Source of the DNA: Magicicada septendecula
Lineage: Eukaryota > Arthropoda > Insecta > Hemiptera > Cicadidae
Direction: 5' to 3'
DNA length: 64,000 nt
Assembly (NCBI GenBank): GCA_034769895.1
Contig: CM068367.1
Span: forward strand, 691,476,268 to 691,540,267
The first letter of the stretch is position 1. Each line of letters starts with the position of its first letter. The notes under the pieces were generated by a model. The model did no database searches. It was not told where the DNA came from and saw only the letters and a list, made by a program, of their open reading frames with translations. Both the position numbers and the translations under genes were made by a program. This document shows positions 1 to 11,938 of this stretch, piece by piece.

Positions 1-1354
1 TGGAACAAAAATAATAAAAAAGTGTAAATCATTAACTCAAGAAATATAGAACAGAAAATAGTCAAGAGTGGTGTCTAAATGATCAGTGTTTCATCAGAAG
101 ATCAAAGAAACAAATAAAGTGAAGATTAAAGCTCTTATAAAAAAAGGTATATCCTTTTAAAGAAAATGACATATAAAATAGTAAAAGTTTGTTTATATTA
201 TTCTTATGATGTCACCAGGGTGACATAAAAATGTTACTTGGAAACCAAGGAGATAGCTGATATAGGCCTTAGCAACTAATATGTTAATAAAATAGAAAAG
301 AGTATTATTGGCATCTGAATGAAGAAAGGTTGATTTTAAAACAACTCATAGTGACTAAAGTAAATTATAATATATGTTATATCAGTGCATCTCAATAAAA
401 ACAATTAAATAATTATCTTTATCAAGATTAAAATAGAAGAAGGAAGTGCTACAGGACTCTACAGAATTAAACCAGGACATCTCTGAAGAAATTGGATCAA
501 TTGACAGGGAGAGAAGTATTTTTGATCTAAAATTAATCTGAACCATTCCCTGTTAAGCCTAGACTAAAGGTTTCAAAGATATTGAGTACACTTTTCATAA
601 AACCCATTTCTGAACTTCCATTGAGAACAATATTAATTAATATTATGGACATAAGCATCAAAAAACCAATGATGTATAGTGTTAATATAATCTAAAGCTA
701 ATTAAGTCTAAAAAACATTTTAATAACCTAACCTATACACTGAACTTTTTTACACTCTTTATATAATCCTTTTAAGACACATTGTGACTATTTCTAATCA
801 TATGTATTTTGGTACTTTCCCTATCAAAACTGTTGTTATATCGTAGCCAAAAGGACCTACTTAACACATTATAATTGTATTTTATTCATTAAATATAAAA
901 TATGAAATGTTTATGCCTGAGGTATAAGAGTTACTGCTGCCACTCTGAGCATATTAAAATACAGCTGGCCAAACTTTGTTAAGAATTATATTTGACATTT
1001 AAAACAAGTTAAAGAATAAATAAAGGATTTGAGTTTACAAAATACAGAAAAAGGTGTATTCGTTTCTTATTTCATGAATACAAAATGGGTATGATATACT
1101 GAACAAGATATCTGATACTGTGAGTTGACTTCAGTAATTAGATTAAGTTGGCAACACTCATCATTTGAAAGTCTTAGCAGATTTTTTTTATATGTTTTGA
1201 TGAGCACAAGTTATCATATTCATTGCTGAAAGAAAAGATTAAAAGAGAGTTAATTACAGAATAAAGAAACCATATATTATTTAAATAAATTTTAATAAAC
1301 ATTTATTATTGATATTTCACCAATAAATTTTATTTGCAAACGGTGATTGCAAAT
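1..1354. other. AT-rich sequence without recognisable gene
   Basis: No reading frame, splice-bounded exon or known repeat signature could be supported here. The last part, just before the primer-site-like motif at 1355, could be the 3' end of a 5' LTR of the small element that follows, but no matching second copy was seen. Nothing else is visible. Confidence 0.5.
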
Positions 1355-1737
1355 TGGCGCTCAACAAACATCCCCCTGAACAGATACTCATCCTTAATTT
1401 AATATTAACAAAGTATATACAAATAATAACCGAGTTAAACAAGATACAAATTCTGACAAATAACCCATAGATTCGATTCTAGATGTAACAAATTGGCTAT
1501 CCCAATAGTGAGGTTAAATAACATACAATTTAGAAAGTACGATTATTAGATTTGTACAAAATGTACGAGAGTAACACACGAAGACACGTTACAATATATG
1601 TATTATATGTGTTAGGAGTTAAGGAAAAAACCAGTGCTTCTTAACGCAAACCAGTACATAGCTAAGGGGAAACAGATCAGTTAGGGATATGGTATTATAC
1701 GAGGCCACTATTTGATTGGTAATTTGATGTTTCAGAG

Positions 1738-1995
1738 TTTGGTGATGCTGTGGCGGCGGTCCTGAGCTGGCCAGCGCGTCAGAGCAGGAGCGTTAAGTGC
1801 CTGACTGGCCTTGCGGTGTTGGGATCTCGAGAGAGAAGTCCAGTAAGGTCATTCAGGTACAGTCACAGTCACTGGACCAGGGGTAAGTAACTATTTTTTT
1901 TATATAAACCATACAGGGGGTTGTGGCAACATATCCTGGCTGATCCCTTTAGGAAGTATGAATGTGTCAATGAGAGTTTTTATGCTTCGTCATAA
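1738..1995 (+). pseudogene. Relic of an 86-codon frame shared with element C
   Basis: Translated from 1738, this block resembles the 86-aa frame at 31725-31465 (minus) of element C, including the runs GSRERSP and KPYRGLW and the ending YECVNE.FYAS. Here the frame is broken by a TAA in the middle (GK-stop). There is no ATG at the start in either copy; C's begins with GTG. The conservation may therefore reflect a nucleotide-level function (splice signals or RNA structure before the polypurine tract) rather than a protein. No known domain is recognised. Confidence 0.35.
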
Positions 1996-2008
1996 AACCT
2001 CTCATTGA
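1967..2008 (+). promoter_or_regulatory. Hairpin abutting the polypurine tract (element I)
   Basis: Arms TCAATGAGAG and CTCTCATTGA begin an 18-position stem with one mismatch, closed by a CTTCGT loop. The 3' arm runs into the purine tract that precedes the LTR start at 2017. The same hairpin is in element C at 31452-31493 with one compensatory base-pair change (G-C here, T-A there). Confidence 0.6.
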
Positions 2009-2016
2009 GGGGGTCT

Positions 2017-4264
2017 TGTAACGGCACAATCCGGTACATATGGTGTTTTGGGGAAATAACCAATATAAATTTTATTATGAAATCAAAGTCATAAATAAAT
2101 AATGGTAAAGTTTTATAAAGTGTGGAAAGACGTAGTAAGCAGTGCAGGAACTGTATCAAGGTCAACATGTGTACGTGCAAAACAACAACTAGATTTCGCC
2201 AGACGAACTCTGACCTATTATGTCATCAGGCCGATCCTGTAATACGTCACATAAGGAATGCAGTACGTAGTTGCCTAGCCTTAAAAACTGAGACGTCATA
2301 GTTTCGAAGACAAAGAGACTTGGTGACGTGACACCCTTTCCACCTCAAAAAAGAACGAACTACATTCGCCCCAGTCTACAGCCATCTCTCGTGCAAGTGG
2401 CACGTTAAGTTCCGGAACGTAAATTGCGGGCACGCAAAACAGCTAAAAAATGTGAATTTTAATATATTTCTGCATTTAAAACAGTTTTCTTTATAACAAC
2501 AAAGTAGAAACAGTGAGTGAAATTGGCACGAAGTTAACAGTTCGGTCGTAGAAATGAGAAATAGCAAACTGTAAGCCACGAGTTGATACCTATGGCGTCG
2601 AATTTCTCCGCAACATTAGGAAAGTAGACATTTTCACATCACTTAAAATACTGACCCTTTTTTAAATTTGAGCTCAATAATTCATAAATAAAAATGTACC
2701 GCGTGTATGACATAGCGTGAGTGCGTGCGTGAGGGTACCTAAATTAATCTAAGATCCTAAGCACTGGTTTACGTTACGGAGAAGTAATTTAATAATTTTC
2801 AACATATATTTCAACGTGTAGCATATTTAATTTAAATTTTAATTATATTGTTTAAATATACCCTGAAGACGGTTGATGTAAAGAAATGTATTGTATCCAT
2901 GTTTGAATTTGTCGAAAATGGAGACTTTTTATATACTGCTCAGATAATGAATAAATACAAGTTCGAAAATACCAGTAATTTTGAGGTAATCATTTCAAGC
3001 AACCATTTTGTTATTTCAGCTCGTCTATAGAATCCTGGACCCTAGTAAGTATAATTTTATGTTGGTACCACACAACATCGCTGCTGAACTGGCCGTAAGT
3101 GTAGAAGTAAACAAAGTGTAATATGTTATTAAATAAAAGTCAAAGAGAGTAACATTACAATATCCAATTTTGGAGATCATTCAGGAAAATAACACTGAAT
3201 TTAATACATAATAATGATGTACAAAATAAGTAATGCCTCAAAGAAGCATCCATTAATTAATTTCAAATAAGTAAGGTTACAATGAACCGTAATTAACCTC
3301 AATTGTAAACAATGAACAATCATTCATCTTTTGTGTTATGTTAAAGCAACAATTAATATTTTTATTCTCCGCCTACTCATTATCACAGTAGTGCATTTTA
3401 TTGTTGAAGTGTATATTGCAGACTCAAAGAACCTACTAATTTTACAAAGCATAATAACCAAATTATTTATAAACAGAAATAATCGATTTGCAAAATGCAG
3501 TCATACCACCCTGAGAATTTAATAATTTTAAGAGTCCATATTCAACTTTATTTTTTTAAAAAGAAAATAATAAAATTTTAACAACAACCTTTCAACTTGA
3601 GTTAAATAAACAACTATTGTTTCACGAACAAATTAAAGTGTTGACATTTATTGAAAAGAATAGCATTACAGCTTAGGTGAGCAATAAGAGACGGTTGGTA
3701 CCAGGAGCCAGAGCGAGAATTCAAATCTAATGATTCTCACCAGCAATATTATCTCATATCATTAACATACTACAACTGCTAGTAAGTATCATATAAATGT
3801 TGTGAATATGTTAATTTCAATACAGGAATGTATCGATCGACTCACCGCAGCTAATGCCAGAAAAGTCAACGCTACTTATTCAGATACGAACTCAAGACAT
3901 TGAACTAAAATTATAAAAAATCTAAACATATTTAATAAACAACTTCAAGAGTAAGTGAACAGATTTATTTATATTGGATTCAATAATAGATTGAATTGGA
4001 TTGAATAAATCACTAAAACAAAAACTAATAATAAAAAACCAAACCTTAACAATAATTATAATACTTGATAACAAAATTCTACGAGACGACCTCTCGTCAT
4101 CTTACAAAATGTTGAACAACGTTTGAGATGATTAATTAGGTGCAATCTCAACATCATTAACGGATATAAATAAACGAGACCCTAATTTGTCTCGTTACAA
4201 CAATGACGCCAACAACGTGTGGCTTATAAATATGCATAAGACCATAATTCATCTCGTTACAACA
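2017..4264 (+). repeat. LTR-derived stretch between elements I and E
   Basis: It begins TGTAACGG after a purine tract and ends CGTTACA just before a primer-site-like motif, so both ends look like LTR ends with a short inverted repeat. At about 2.2 kb it may be one long LTR, or the 3' LTR of element I followed by the 5' LTR of element E; the sequence does not settle this. The end (about 4140-4199) resembles 8301-8354 (ATCTCAACAT..TTAACGGATATAAATA), which supports an LTR end there. No gene was found. Confidence 0.45.
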
Positions 4265-4282
4265 TGGCGCCCAACCTGCAGG
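4193..4282 (+). repeat. Duplicated LTR edge plus primer-binding-site motif (element E)
   Basis: CTCGTTACA occurs twice (ending at 4199 and 4261), each time followed within a few bases by a primer-site-like motif: TGACGCCAACAACGTGTGGC at 4204 and TGGCGCCCAACCTGCAGG at 4265. The second matches the first 11 bases of a tRNA-Lys-type primer site (TGGCGCCCAAC). This looks like a tandem duplication of LTR end plus primer site. Confidence 0.5.
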
Positions 4283-4414
4283 CATTAAATTAGGTAAAGA
4301 AACATCAACATAATCACGTTTGAGGCGTGAATTAGGTGAAAAAATATTTAACCTAATTAATAAAAAATAAATAATTGACCTAATTTTCGAGGCAGCTGCA
4401 AGTACACAACGAAA

Positions 4415-6295
4415 ATGTCAGGACTAACAAAAACAGAGAGAGTGGACATGGATAGAATAATGAGAATATTGAACCCAAACAGTGAAGAAATAACATGACA
4501 AATGGAAAAGGAAAAGAAACAGATAAGAGAGGAGTCAAACCAATTAAGACGCAAAATCAAGGAACATTCCACAAAGTTACAAAGAATGGAAACCCGGCAG
4601 GAAAGGATGAAACGAAATACAGAATTATTCAATAATCGAACAGAACGGTGGGAGGAAGAAGAAATGAACTATCGTAAACAGAGAAGGGAAGACGAGCGTA
4701 AAAGAAGGGAAGCATTCGAAGAAGAATTAAAAAGTACCAAGAAATTAAAAAATGAGCAGAGACGAATAAATGAAAATTTAATGAAAAATAAAGAAAATAC
4801 CAATGGAAATAATAAACAAATTAACAAAAAAATCAAGAAAGCTAAACAAGAAGCCATGACAGAAGAGTCAAGGAAACAAAAGGAAGAAACTACTGAAAAA
4901 GGAGATCAGCGTACTGAAATATTAAATAATGTTTTCAAGAAGTTGAAAGGAACACTAGACAGTGCTTCTGAAGATATTAAGGGAAAAATAGAGAAAGAAG
5001 AATTAAAGGGTAACGATAAGTTAATAGAAGATCAGAATAAGGTAGTAGACGATATACAGAAGACAATGGAAGTATGCATAGAAGATAACGAAAAAAACTT
5101 GGAACTGTTAAGTCATAAAATAGATGATAACTGTAAGAAAATGGGCGAGAAACTGTTGATAGAAGAAATAAAAGAGGATAGTAAACTATCAAGAGAGACA
5201 ATAAAGGAAAATAATAATAAATCATGTGAACTGTTGAATGAAAGCAATAATGAAACATTAGAACAAATAAAGGGAATTAACGAAAGCTTCCAGGAACGGA
5301 TGAGTTGTTTAAAAACGTTTCAGGAAGAATTGTTTAAAAAATACAAGAAGGAACTGGATTATATCGATAAGAATCTGACTGATAATCAACGACAACTGAA
5401 ACAGTGGACAGATGAATTAAGAAATGATAGAAAACCATCAATAGAAGCTAAAAATGAAAATAACGAGGAAAACATGGAACAATCAAGTATTCAAATAGGA
5501 AAAGAAGAAACTAATAAAAAACTAGATCAACTCAATGAAACGTTAGATAGTGGTTTCAAACAATTGAATGCAACACCAGAGAGTGCTTCTGAAAGTATTA
5601 ATGAAAAAATAGAAAATAAAGAAGAGACAAATACATCGTTAGCTGAGAATAAAAGTAACAGAGACAAAGAAAATATGATGCACATAGAAATTAACATCAA
5701 GGGAGTAAAGAAACAAATAATTAAGAAAACGGAAAAAAGAAGAATGATACATCCCAAGAAAGTGAGAATTACACGGGAAATATTAGAGATGACTAGGAGT
5801 GGTCTAGTTAACTTAATTAACCACCCAATTATTAATCGAAGAACAATGATCAATGGTAAGAAGTATAAAAAGAACTGCATGAAGATGTTTGAAGTAAATC
5901 ACCATGCAACAGTGAGGAAAAATTTTACCAAGAGGGTAGTCAGATTAAATACACCCAGAAAAGAAATACTCCTCAACAGATCAATGACGTCATCAATAAT
6001 TGAGATACCAGGAACGCATTTGGGAATCAAACCAGATGATGAAGCAATTGATTCAAAAATTAATACCATTCGAAAGGCTACAAAAGAAAAATTGCAATGC
6101 CAATCCACTGGAAAAGAATTAACAGAGACAGGATTAGTTCAAAACACTACTACAGACCTCAAATTCAATGAAACTTGGGTGACAGTGAAATGGAAGGACA
6201 AGATGATAGTAAGGTACGTTACAAGTACTGAGAGCCATCTGAACACGAAGATGATCCCAACAACAAACGCACCTAAGATGATTGACCATGGATAA
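4415..6295 (+). CDS. gag: Gag-like coiled-coil protein of LTR element E, with an in-frame TGA
   Basis: A long open frame (597 codons from the ATG at 4502) follows the primer-site region by about 230 bases, the position of gag in an LTR element. An in-frame ATG at 4415 extends it by 29 codons but is separated by a TGA at 4496-4498, so either the start is at 4502 or the TGA is a lesion or readthrough codon. The product is extremely rich in K, E and N; residues 1-120 and roughly 150-370 have heptad-like charged repeats expected to form long coiled coils. Repeats such as LDSASEDIKGKIE and PESASESINEKIE recur about 210 residues apart. I see no zinc knuckle and no protease or polymerase downstream. 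Similar coiled-coil gags occur in elements C, F and H here. Assignment as gag is inference from position and composition. Confidence 0.55.
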
Positions 6296-6353
6296 GCAGA
6301 ACACCAACGCATCGAGAAAAAGGGACGGAAATTTTGGAAATGGACCAAAGCAA

Positions 6354-6690
6354 ACAATAAGAAGAAAAATACAATCCAGAATAAATGTTAACTATCAAAC
6401 ATTTGAAGGAGTAGAGGAGAAAAACACAAAAGAGAGTATTATATAAGAGAAGGCTATAATAAAAGGGAAGAATAAAGAAGAAAAATGATAATATAATAAA
6501 TCAACAACGATGAGACAAACGACTAATGAGTAAACTTAATACAAGACACCGATACTTTAATAATAATTTCAAACCACAATAAGAAGAAAAATATCATCCA
6601 GAATAAATGTTAAAAATCCAACATTTGAAGGAGTAGAGAAGAAAACCACCAAAGAGAGTATTATGTAGAGGAGATTATTAGAAAGGGAAT
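6354..6690 (+). repeat. Imperfect direct duplication within element E
   Basis: A block of about 112 bases starting CAATAAGAAGAAAAATA.. at 6354 recurs at 6576 with substitutions; both contain ACATTTGAAGGAGTAGAG and AAAGAGAGTATTAT. The spacing is about 222 bases. The surrounding 6.3-7.3 kb is strongly purine-biased on this strand and has no surviving frame; it may be decayed coding sequence of E. Confidence 0.7.
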
Positions 6691-7289
6691 TGATCAGGAA
6701 GAAGAAAGAAAAAATCAATACGAAGAACATTTGTCACCACAAGAAGAAGAAAAATAAAAAGTATTTACACGTGCTACTTGTCAACAACGTTAACTAATAA
6801 CAATCTACAGAAAATAAGAAGGAATCCAGAAGAAAATGTATAATCAAATATAGACGGCAAAAGAGTGAATAACCCCAAGAGTGTTTTTTATTAGTCACCA
6901 ATCGACTACTTATAAGTTTTTATATAATGAATTGACTGTAGAAATGTTCCAGCAATCATTGTCCTGAGCAGACGGTACGTCCCTCTGTACTCAGAAGGTG
7001 TAATGGAGCCAAAAGTGCCCACCTGACTGAACCAACGCATATGATAGGAAAAAATGTTAGGGAAACTAAATATTTAAGGGATAACGTGCCCGCCAAGAAG
7101 ATATTTAACCAGATTCCAGAATTATGAAGGAAGATGAAAGGTAGAAATTTAATGAAGTGAAGACAAGTATAAAAGTAGATAGAAATATGAAAACATTATA
7201 TGCGACTAAAAAGTAAAATAAAAACTTGATAATTTCTTCAATACTAAAGAAGAATCTCAGAAATAATCAATTCTTGTAGGGAGGCAATA
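6691..7289 (+). other. Decayed internal region of element E
   Basis: Adenine-rich sequence without an open frame or recognisable pol motif. It ends in GTAGGGAGGCAATA, a plausible polypurine tract, directly before TGTAATGG at 7290. Confidence 0.35.
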
Positions 7290-8354
7290 TGTAATGGTAC
7301 ATATAACACATCCAACACCAACGTATCACAAATGAATTGAAAGCCACTACAAATAAAAATATCTACAAAGTTGAACCTACAATCATGGATAAAGGAAGTA
7401 TCATAAGCCAAAATAGGTAAATAAAATGAATAATGAATTACCAGTAAATGTACAACTGAAGAAAATAAAACAAGACTAACGACGAGACAACACCACCAAG
7501 AAGAAATCTACTAAGAATGAGGAAGGAATCAGTGCAGAGAAGAAGAAAACATATCCAGGTCAAACACCAAAGGGAAATTATATGAATTAGAATGAATTAA
7601 CATATGCAAATAAAAGTATTATTATAGAAAAAGAAAGTATAAGTGAAACAAACAACATGATTTAAATCCCTAAGCTGTAAAATTGACACTGACCTAAACT
7701 TATTAATCAAATACCTTCCTTAAGAATATAATACAAACAGAACTCAATAAAAGTTAATTATTGAAAACAGAAGTTAATAAAGAGAATGAGTAACAGTATG
7801 ATAATTTCATAGCTAAATGATGTATAAACATGACAAAAAGGACTATGTCCAAAACACTAATAACAGATTGTAAAGTGGAATTGAAATTGTAAATAACCAC
7901 TAATTACCAATGATAAAGACTGTGAAAATAGACAAATTGAAATATAGTGATAAACAATAAATATACCAGTGCTATACAAAGTTAAATAAATCAAATGTAA
8001 TGTGTAAATTCAAAACTGACAATCAACCATTGTTGAATAATTAGATTATAACATAACCTAATCTGGCCAACTAGTTTTCAACAAAACCATAGAAAAATAA
8101 GACTAAAGCAATGTTGAACTAAAATGTGTTGTAGTATGACATAAGTAGATAATATAAGGAACATTTATTGTACAACAGATAATGTGTTAAGGAAATATAA
8201 TGGCTGAATTGATGTGATTTAATATAACCAAATGCCTGACAGAATGGTTGCATGAGACAACAAAATTATCTAGTAAACTTGTAATAATGTAATAATATAA
8301 ATCTCAACATTATTAACGGATATAAATACACCATACACATTTCGTCTCGTTACA
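7290..8354 (+). repeat. Candidate 3' LTR of element E
   Basis: It starts TGTAATGG after a purine tract and ends CTCGTTACA, giving TG..CA ends. The last 55 bases resemble the LTR end at 4140-4199, including AACGGATATAAATA, which could hold a TATA box. The rest is too diverged for me to align with a 5' copy, so the element is old or the pairing is wrong. Confidence 0.45.
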
Positions 8355-8639
8355 ATTGTCATTCACAGCTAGTGTAATGCACTTTCAACTCTCATGTAAT
8401 TTTAGTGCATTGCAATCTACGAAGTGTGCTAAAAGCATTTTTTCTTTCAGTTTCTTGACATACACTTTGTCCTATATTTTTTTATTGGTAAATTTAAGTG
8501 ACTTCAATTCATGTATGGATGGATGCATGAGGAAGAAACAATGTGTTCTTCTATAGATCAAATACACAACAGTCTCGGGAAGATAATAAATAAGTCAGGT
8601 TGCCTGAGGTAGACAGATGTTTCTTCCTGTGGTTCTTAC

Positions 8640-9900
8640 AAAAGTGGTGCAAAATAATTCTGGGCCAATTCTGCAAGCACATGTACTCAAGTTTCATAAA
8701 GAAACAAACAATGAATGCGAATTCACAGCATCAAGTGGGTGGTTGTCACAGTAGAAAATTTGTCATAGTGTAGATCAGATAAGTATAGCAGGAGAATCCA
8801 GTTCCTCTGACAGAGCTGTAGTTGAAAATTTTAAAGCGCTACTACAACAAACAGTTGAAAAACACAACTATAATGATGAACAGTTATACAATTGTGAAGA
8901 GACAGCACTTTTTTACAAACCGCTTTCATCCCAATCATTTGATGTAAAGTGTGCTCTGAATAAACAAGGCTGAAAAAGCAATATGAGAGAGTGACAGTCC
9001 TATTTTGTATGAACAAAAGCGGAAATCACAAATTAATAGCATTATGTATCAGTAAATACTGAAGCCCATGATTTTTCAACCACATAAATATGAAACTGCC
9101 AATTATTTACAGACATAGTAAGAATGGTTGGATGACAAGTGAAATTTTCCTAGTAGGTTTAACGATGAATTTGTGCCAGAAGTGAAACATTCTTTATGCA
9201 GCAAACATCTAGACAAAAACCTCTTATTTTAACTGATAATTATCCTGCTCACTCCCCAGCAGATCTGTTAAAATCATTACATGGAAGAATCAAAGTTATG
9301 TTTTTACCAAAAAATACCATTGCACTGATACAACCACAACCACTGGATCAAGGTACGACCATCCAAAGCCACTTAAGAGGAGGGGGGTTCAAGCATTCAG
9401 AACGTACTAACCAGCAAGTTGTTTATCTTTACTGTGAATTCACAAATGATGATGCAAGAAAATATGTCTTATACTATAGGACTGGTATCGAATTCAGTTA
9501 GTTCTAAAATAATAAGAAACTGTTGGTCAAACTGTACTGCTAGTAATACATACAGTAGTCCTGAAAGTGAAGTTTTACTTTTCACCAATGAAGACTCTCG
9601 TGAAACTTCAGATATTATTGACAAAAAGTTATTGGTTGAAGAACTCAAAAGTTATTGGTTGAAGGATTCAAGAGGTGGGTCAAGTTGCTGTTATTAATCA
9701 CTGACAAAGAAATCATGACATAAAAATAATATAAATGAGGCATCTGATAACAGAGTGAAAATGAAGAAATTATGGAAAAGGAACCACCCAGAATTAATAA
9801 AGTGTCAGATAATATAAACAATGTCATCAAGTGGATGAAAAAACGAAATGATTGTGATCCTATCAATTTATCGCACTTGAAAAGTATCAAAACTTATGCA
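8640..9900 (+). pseudogene. pogo/Jerky-type (Tigger-like) DDE transposase relic
   Basis: Translations in several frames give family signatures in the right order: a YNCEETALFYK segment near 8890 (first catalytic region of pogo-group transposases, normally with a D where this copy reads E-E), LILTDNYPAHSP near 9225 (second catalytic D), then FLPKNTIALIQP and LDQG near 9300-9350. A C-terminal stretch with VIKWMKK is near 9830. Frames change several times and stops are frequent, so this is a dead copy. Terminal inverted repeats were not located. It is unlike the better-preserved Tigger at 11.8-14.1 kb, so it is a separate lineage. The family call rests on motif recognition only. Confidence 0.6.
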
Positions 9901-10208
9901 ATTAAAAAAATCCCAAAATTCTAAACAGGAAACAAATCAGACTATTTTAAGGAACACAATGAGTAAGATTTGTTCAAATCGTTTTGGTATTTCCTTTATG
10001 GTGTTAGTGTATAAGTTTAGTATGTGTGATGTAATGTAGTCCACTAGTGTAGTAGGTGGGAGGTCAAGAAGAAGATGGGTGGACAATACAGATGAAGATA
10101 CGAGAAGACTAGGGGTGAGAAGGTGGCAAAGAGTCGCACAGGATAGAGGGGAGTGGAGGCACATCATTCTGGAGGTCACGGCTCTTCATGAGCTGTAGCA
10201 CTGTGGAC

Positions 10209-10210
<2 letters not shown>
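9901..10210 (+). pseudogene. 3' tail of a non-LTR retrotransposon (LINE)
   Basis: From about 10050 the plus strand encodes GRSRRRWVDNTDEDTRRLGV followed by RRWQRVAQDRGEWRHI, the C-terminal signature of many arthropod LINE reverse-transcriptase ORFs (W-D-D/N..D-x-R-x-LG....W....A-D/QDR..W). The frame ends at a TAG just before a (TAG)n tract, which fits a LINE copy anchored by a simple-repeat tail. Upstream coding sequence is missing: a 5'-truncated insertion. Clade is not resolved. Confidence 0.65.
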
Positions 10211-10249
<39 letters not shown>

Positions 10250-10262
10250 CTAGTAGTAGTGG
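10207..10262. repeat. (TAG)n microsatellite
   Basis: About 16 TAG/TAC-type units directly after the LINE tail; probably the simple-repeat 3' end of that LINE copy. Confidence 0.85.
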
Positions 10263-11572
10263 TGTAGTAGGTACAGTTTGTAGTGTAATAGTGTGTATGC
10301 ACACATAGTGTTTATTTTTAAATAAAAAATTCAGTACTGTACAGTAGTACAATATATTTTAGTACAGTATGTATGTATATTGAAATGCAAGCCAAATTAA
10401 TGATTTATAACTTTTTCTGTAAAAGTCAACCATAACGTAGTAAAATAAGTATGTATACTCTTACATAGCAACAGAATATTAATTCTGTACATACTATACT
10501 TGTACATCCAGTACTTGTACAAATTTTCCCAAGCACTTCCATAATAACACAGTTTCTCTATAATGCAGGTTTACCCCTGTCCCCTACGACCTGCATTATA
10601 GTTTGATTGAACTGTAAGTGGATAATAAGAACACCAAAAATACTATAACTGTTCTTATTGTGCATAATTAACTGTATTATGCATAATTAATATCAGAGCA
10701 ATGTCATTCAAAACTCTTTTACCAAACATTTACTATATAAAGAAAAATAGAATGTACACAAGCTCTAAAAAAATACTAACAAAAATTCTTAGTAACAGAA
10801 ATTTTATATTTTTTTGTCACTGTTAGCCCTGACTATTAGTAGGTTCAGATTGCTTGAATCATCGCCACATTCAAGATCCACAAAACAGCGTGAATGTGAT
10901 ATCAGATACTCGATAGAGATGTCATAGCAGTACAGTCATAACAAGTTAACAAATAGGATAAATGATAGCCTACTTATGCCTATTATAATGGATGTAGAAA
11001 GGGACTATTAACTTTAATTACATGATACCAATGCTAACACATCCAAGGCAGTGTAGACTGACCCCAATGTGGATTCCATTTGGATGTAAATAGTAACTAA
11101 CATAAAATTCCATGACTCTCTTTTTGGTTAAACACTATACTATGTTGTAGTTGTAATGGCCGGAAGTTTACAGTTAATAAAACGGCAGTGTGTGTTTGTT
11201 CAAACACAGCACTAAAGGTTTAGGGAGAAAATATGTATAAAATACTCAGAAAGACATATACAGACACTGAATTATAATTTTTAACAAAATTGTTTAATGA
11301 GAACTAATCTATCACATGAAAGGATACGCAAACTGCTTATCATTTTGTTTTAAATGTATACACGGTAAGATTCTTAAATTGCTTTACTTCTTATTATGCA
11401 ATCTCCACTTAATTATACATAGTACTAAATAACAATGGAAATACATAAATTAATCTCATGATTTAATGTTACACAATAAGGCCAAGACATGTAATTTTAC
11501 TGAATACTAACAAGAATCTATGCATATCACAAACATAGACAAGAATAAATAGAATGCAATTTTTGTACTCAC
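10263..11572. other. AT-rich intronic or intergenic sequence
   Basis: No exon, RNA gene or repeat could be supported. If the DENN-domain gene continues on the minus strand, this is part of its next intron, because the 11573-11722 exon ends in a consensus donor. Confidence 0.5.
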
Positions 11573-11722
11573 CTAATAGAATGGCTAAGGAGAATAACTT
11601 TTCTTTCTAAAAGCAAAGTACCAAATAACTGAAAGAAGACAGAAAGTCTCACATATCTAAGTAACCGAATTATGTCCACTTCCTCTTGCCGTGGATCACA
11701 TGACCGTATTAATATTTCAGTT
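11573..11722 (-). CDS. Internal exon of a DENN-domain protein gene
   Basis: On the minus strand TATTCTAG (acceptor) precedes and GTGAGT (donor) follows a 150-base open segment. Its translation contains RQEEVDIIRLLRY and then LFGTLLLERKVILLSHS, which matches the hallmark cDENN segment (LF.SLLLER.V......LS) of DENN-domain Rab guanine-nucleotide exchange factors, closest by eye to the DENND2 type. The exon begins with one base completing a codon, which fits exactly the two bases left over by the upstream exon at 14378-14511. The donor leaves two bases for the next exon, which I did not find. The segment is far too short to stand out as an ORF and lies in AT-rich sequence with no transposon signatures. 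The phase match and conserved motif make a real host exon likely; the exact paralogue is uncertain. Confidence 0.8.
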
Positions 11723-11814
11723 CTAGAATATATAAAACAAAAATATTAAATATTTAGTCTATCTTTATTAATATATTACTATATCTATACAACTACAGTA
11801 GGACCTCCGTATAT

Positions 11815-11938
11815 CGAATTTGATGGTTCCTAAGAAAAAATTCGATATATAGAAATTTCGATATACAGAAACCTGTCGAATTTGATGGTTCCTAAGAAAA
11901 AATTCGATATATAGAAATTTCGATATACAGAAACCTGT
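11815..11938. repeat. Two tandem 62-bp units at one transposon end
   Basis: The unit CGAATTTGATGGTTCC..CAGAAACCTGT occurs twice back to back with no visible difference. It contains the sub-terminal TCGATATA motifs, so the left end has twice the motif dose of the right end. Confidence 0.9.

Larger units (their letters stand above)
1355..2016 (+). mobile_element. 3' internal end of a small LTR retrotransposon (element I)
   Basis: The segment starts with TGGCGCTCAAC (1355-1365), which resembles a tRNA-Lys-type primer-binding site, and ends with a purine tract GAGGGGG (2007-2013) directly before TGTAACGG, a plausible LTR start. From about 1632 onward it is recognisably homologous, in opposite orientation, to the 3' internal end of element C (31444-31860): both share the phrase GGGATCTCGAGAGAGAAG and the hairpin before the purine tract. 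If the primer-site reading is right, the internal region is only about 660 bp and the element is non-autonomous. The homology to C is seen directly; the primer site and the element's full extent are inference. Confidence 0.5.

Noticed and set aside
2017-4261. A single 2.2-kb LTR with TGTAACG/CGTTACA ends
   Set aside because: Attractive ends, but no second copy of that length was found, and it may combine the LTRs of two elements; kept only as an undefined LTR-derived stretch.
4669-6357. Hydrophobic-looking minus-strand frames opposite element E's gag
   Set aside because: Complementary shadows of an AAA/GAA-rich coding strand (rich in F, L, S); no start context, domain or partner.
10207-10262. 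TAG repeat as a regulatory or satellite array
   Set aside because: It directly follows a LINE C-terminus and is best explained as that LINE's simple-repeat tail.
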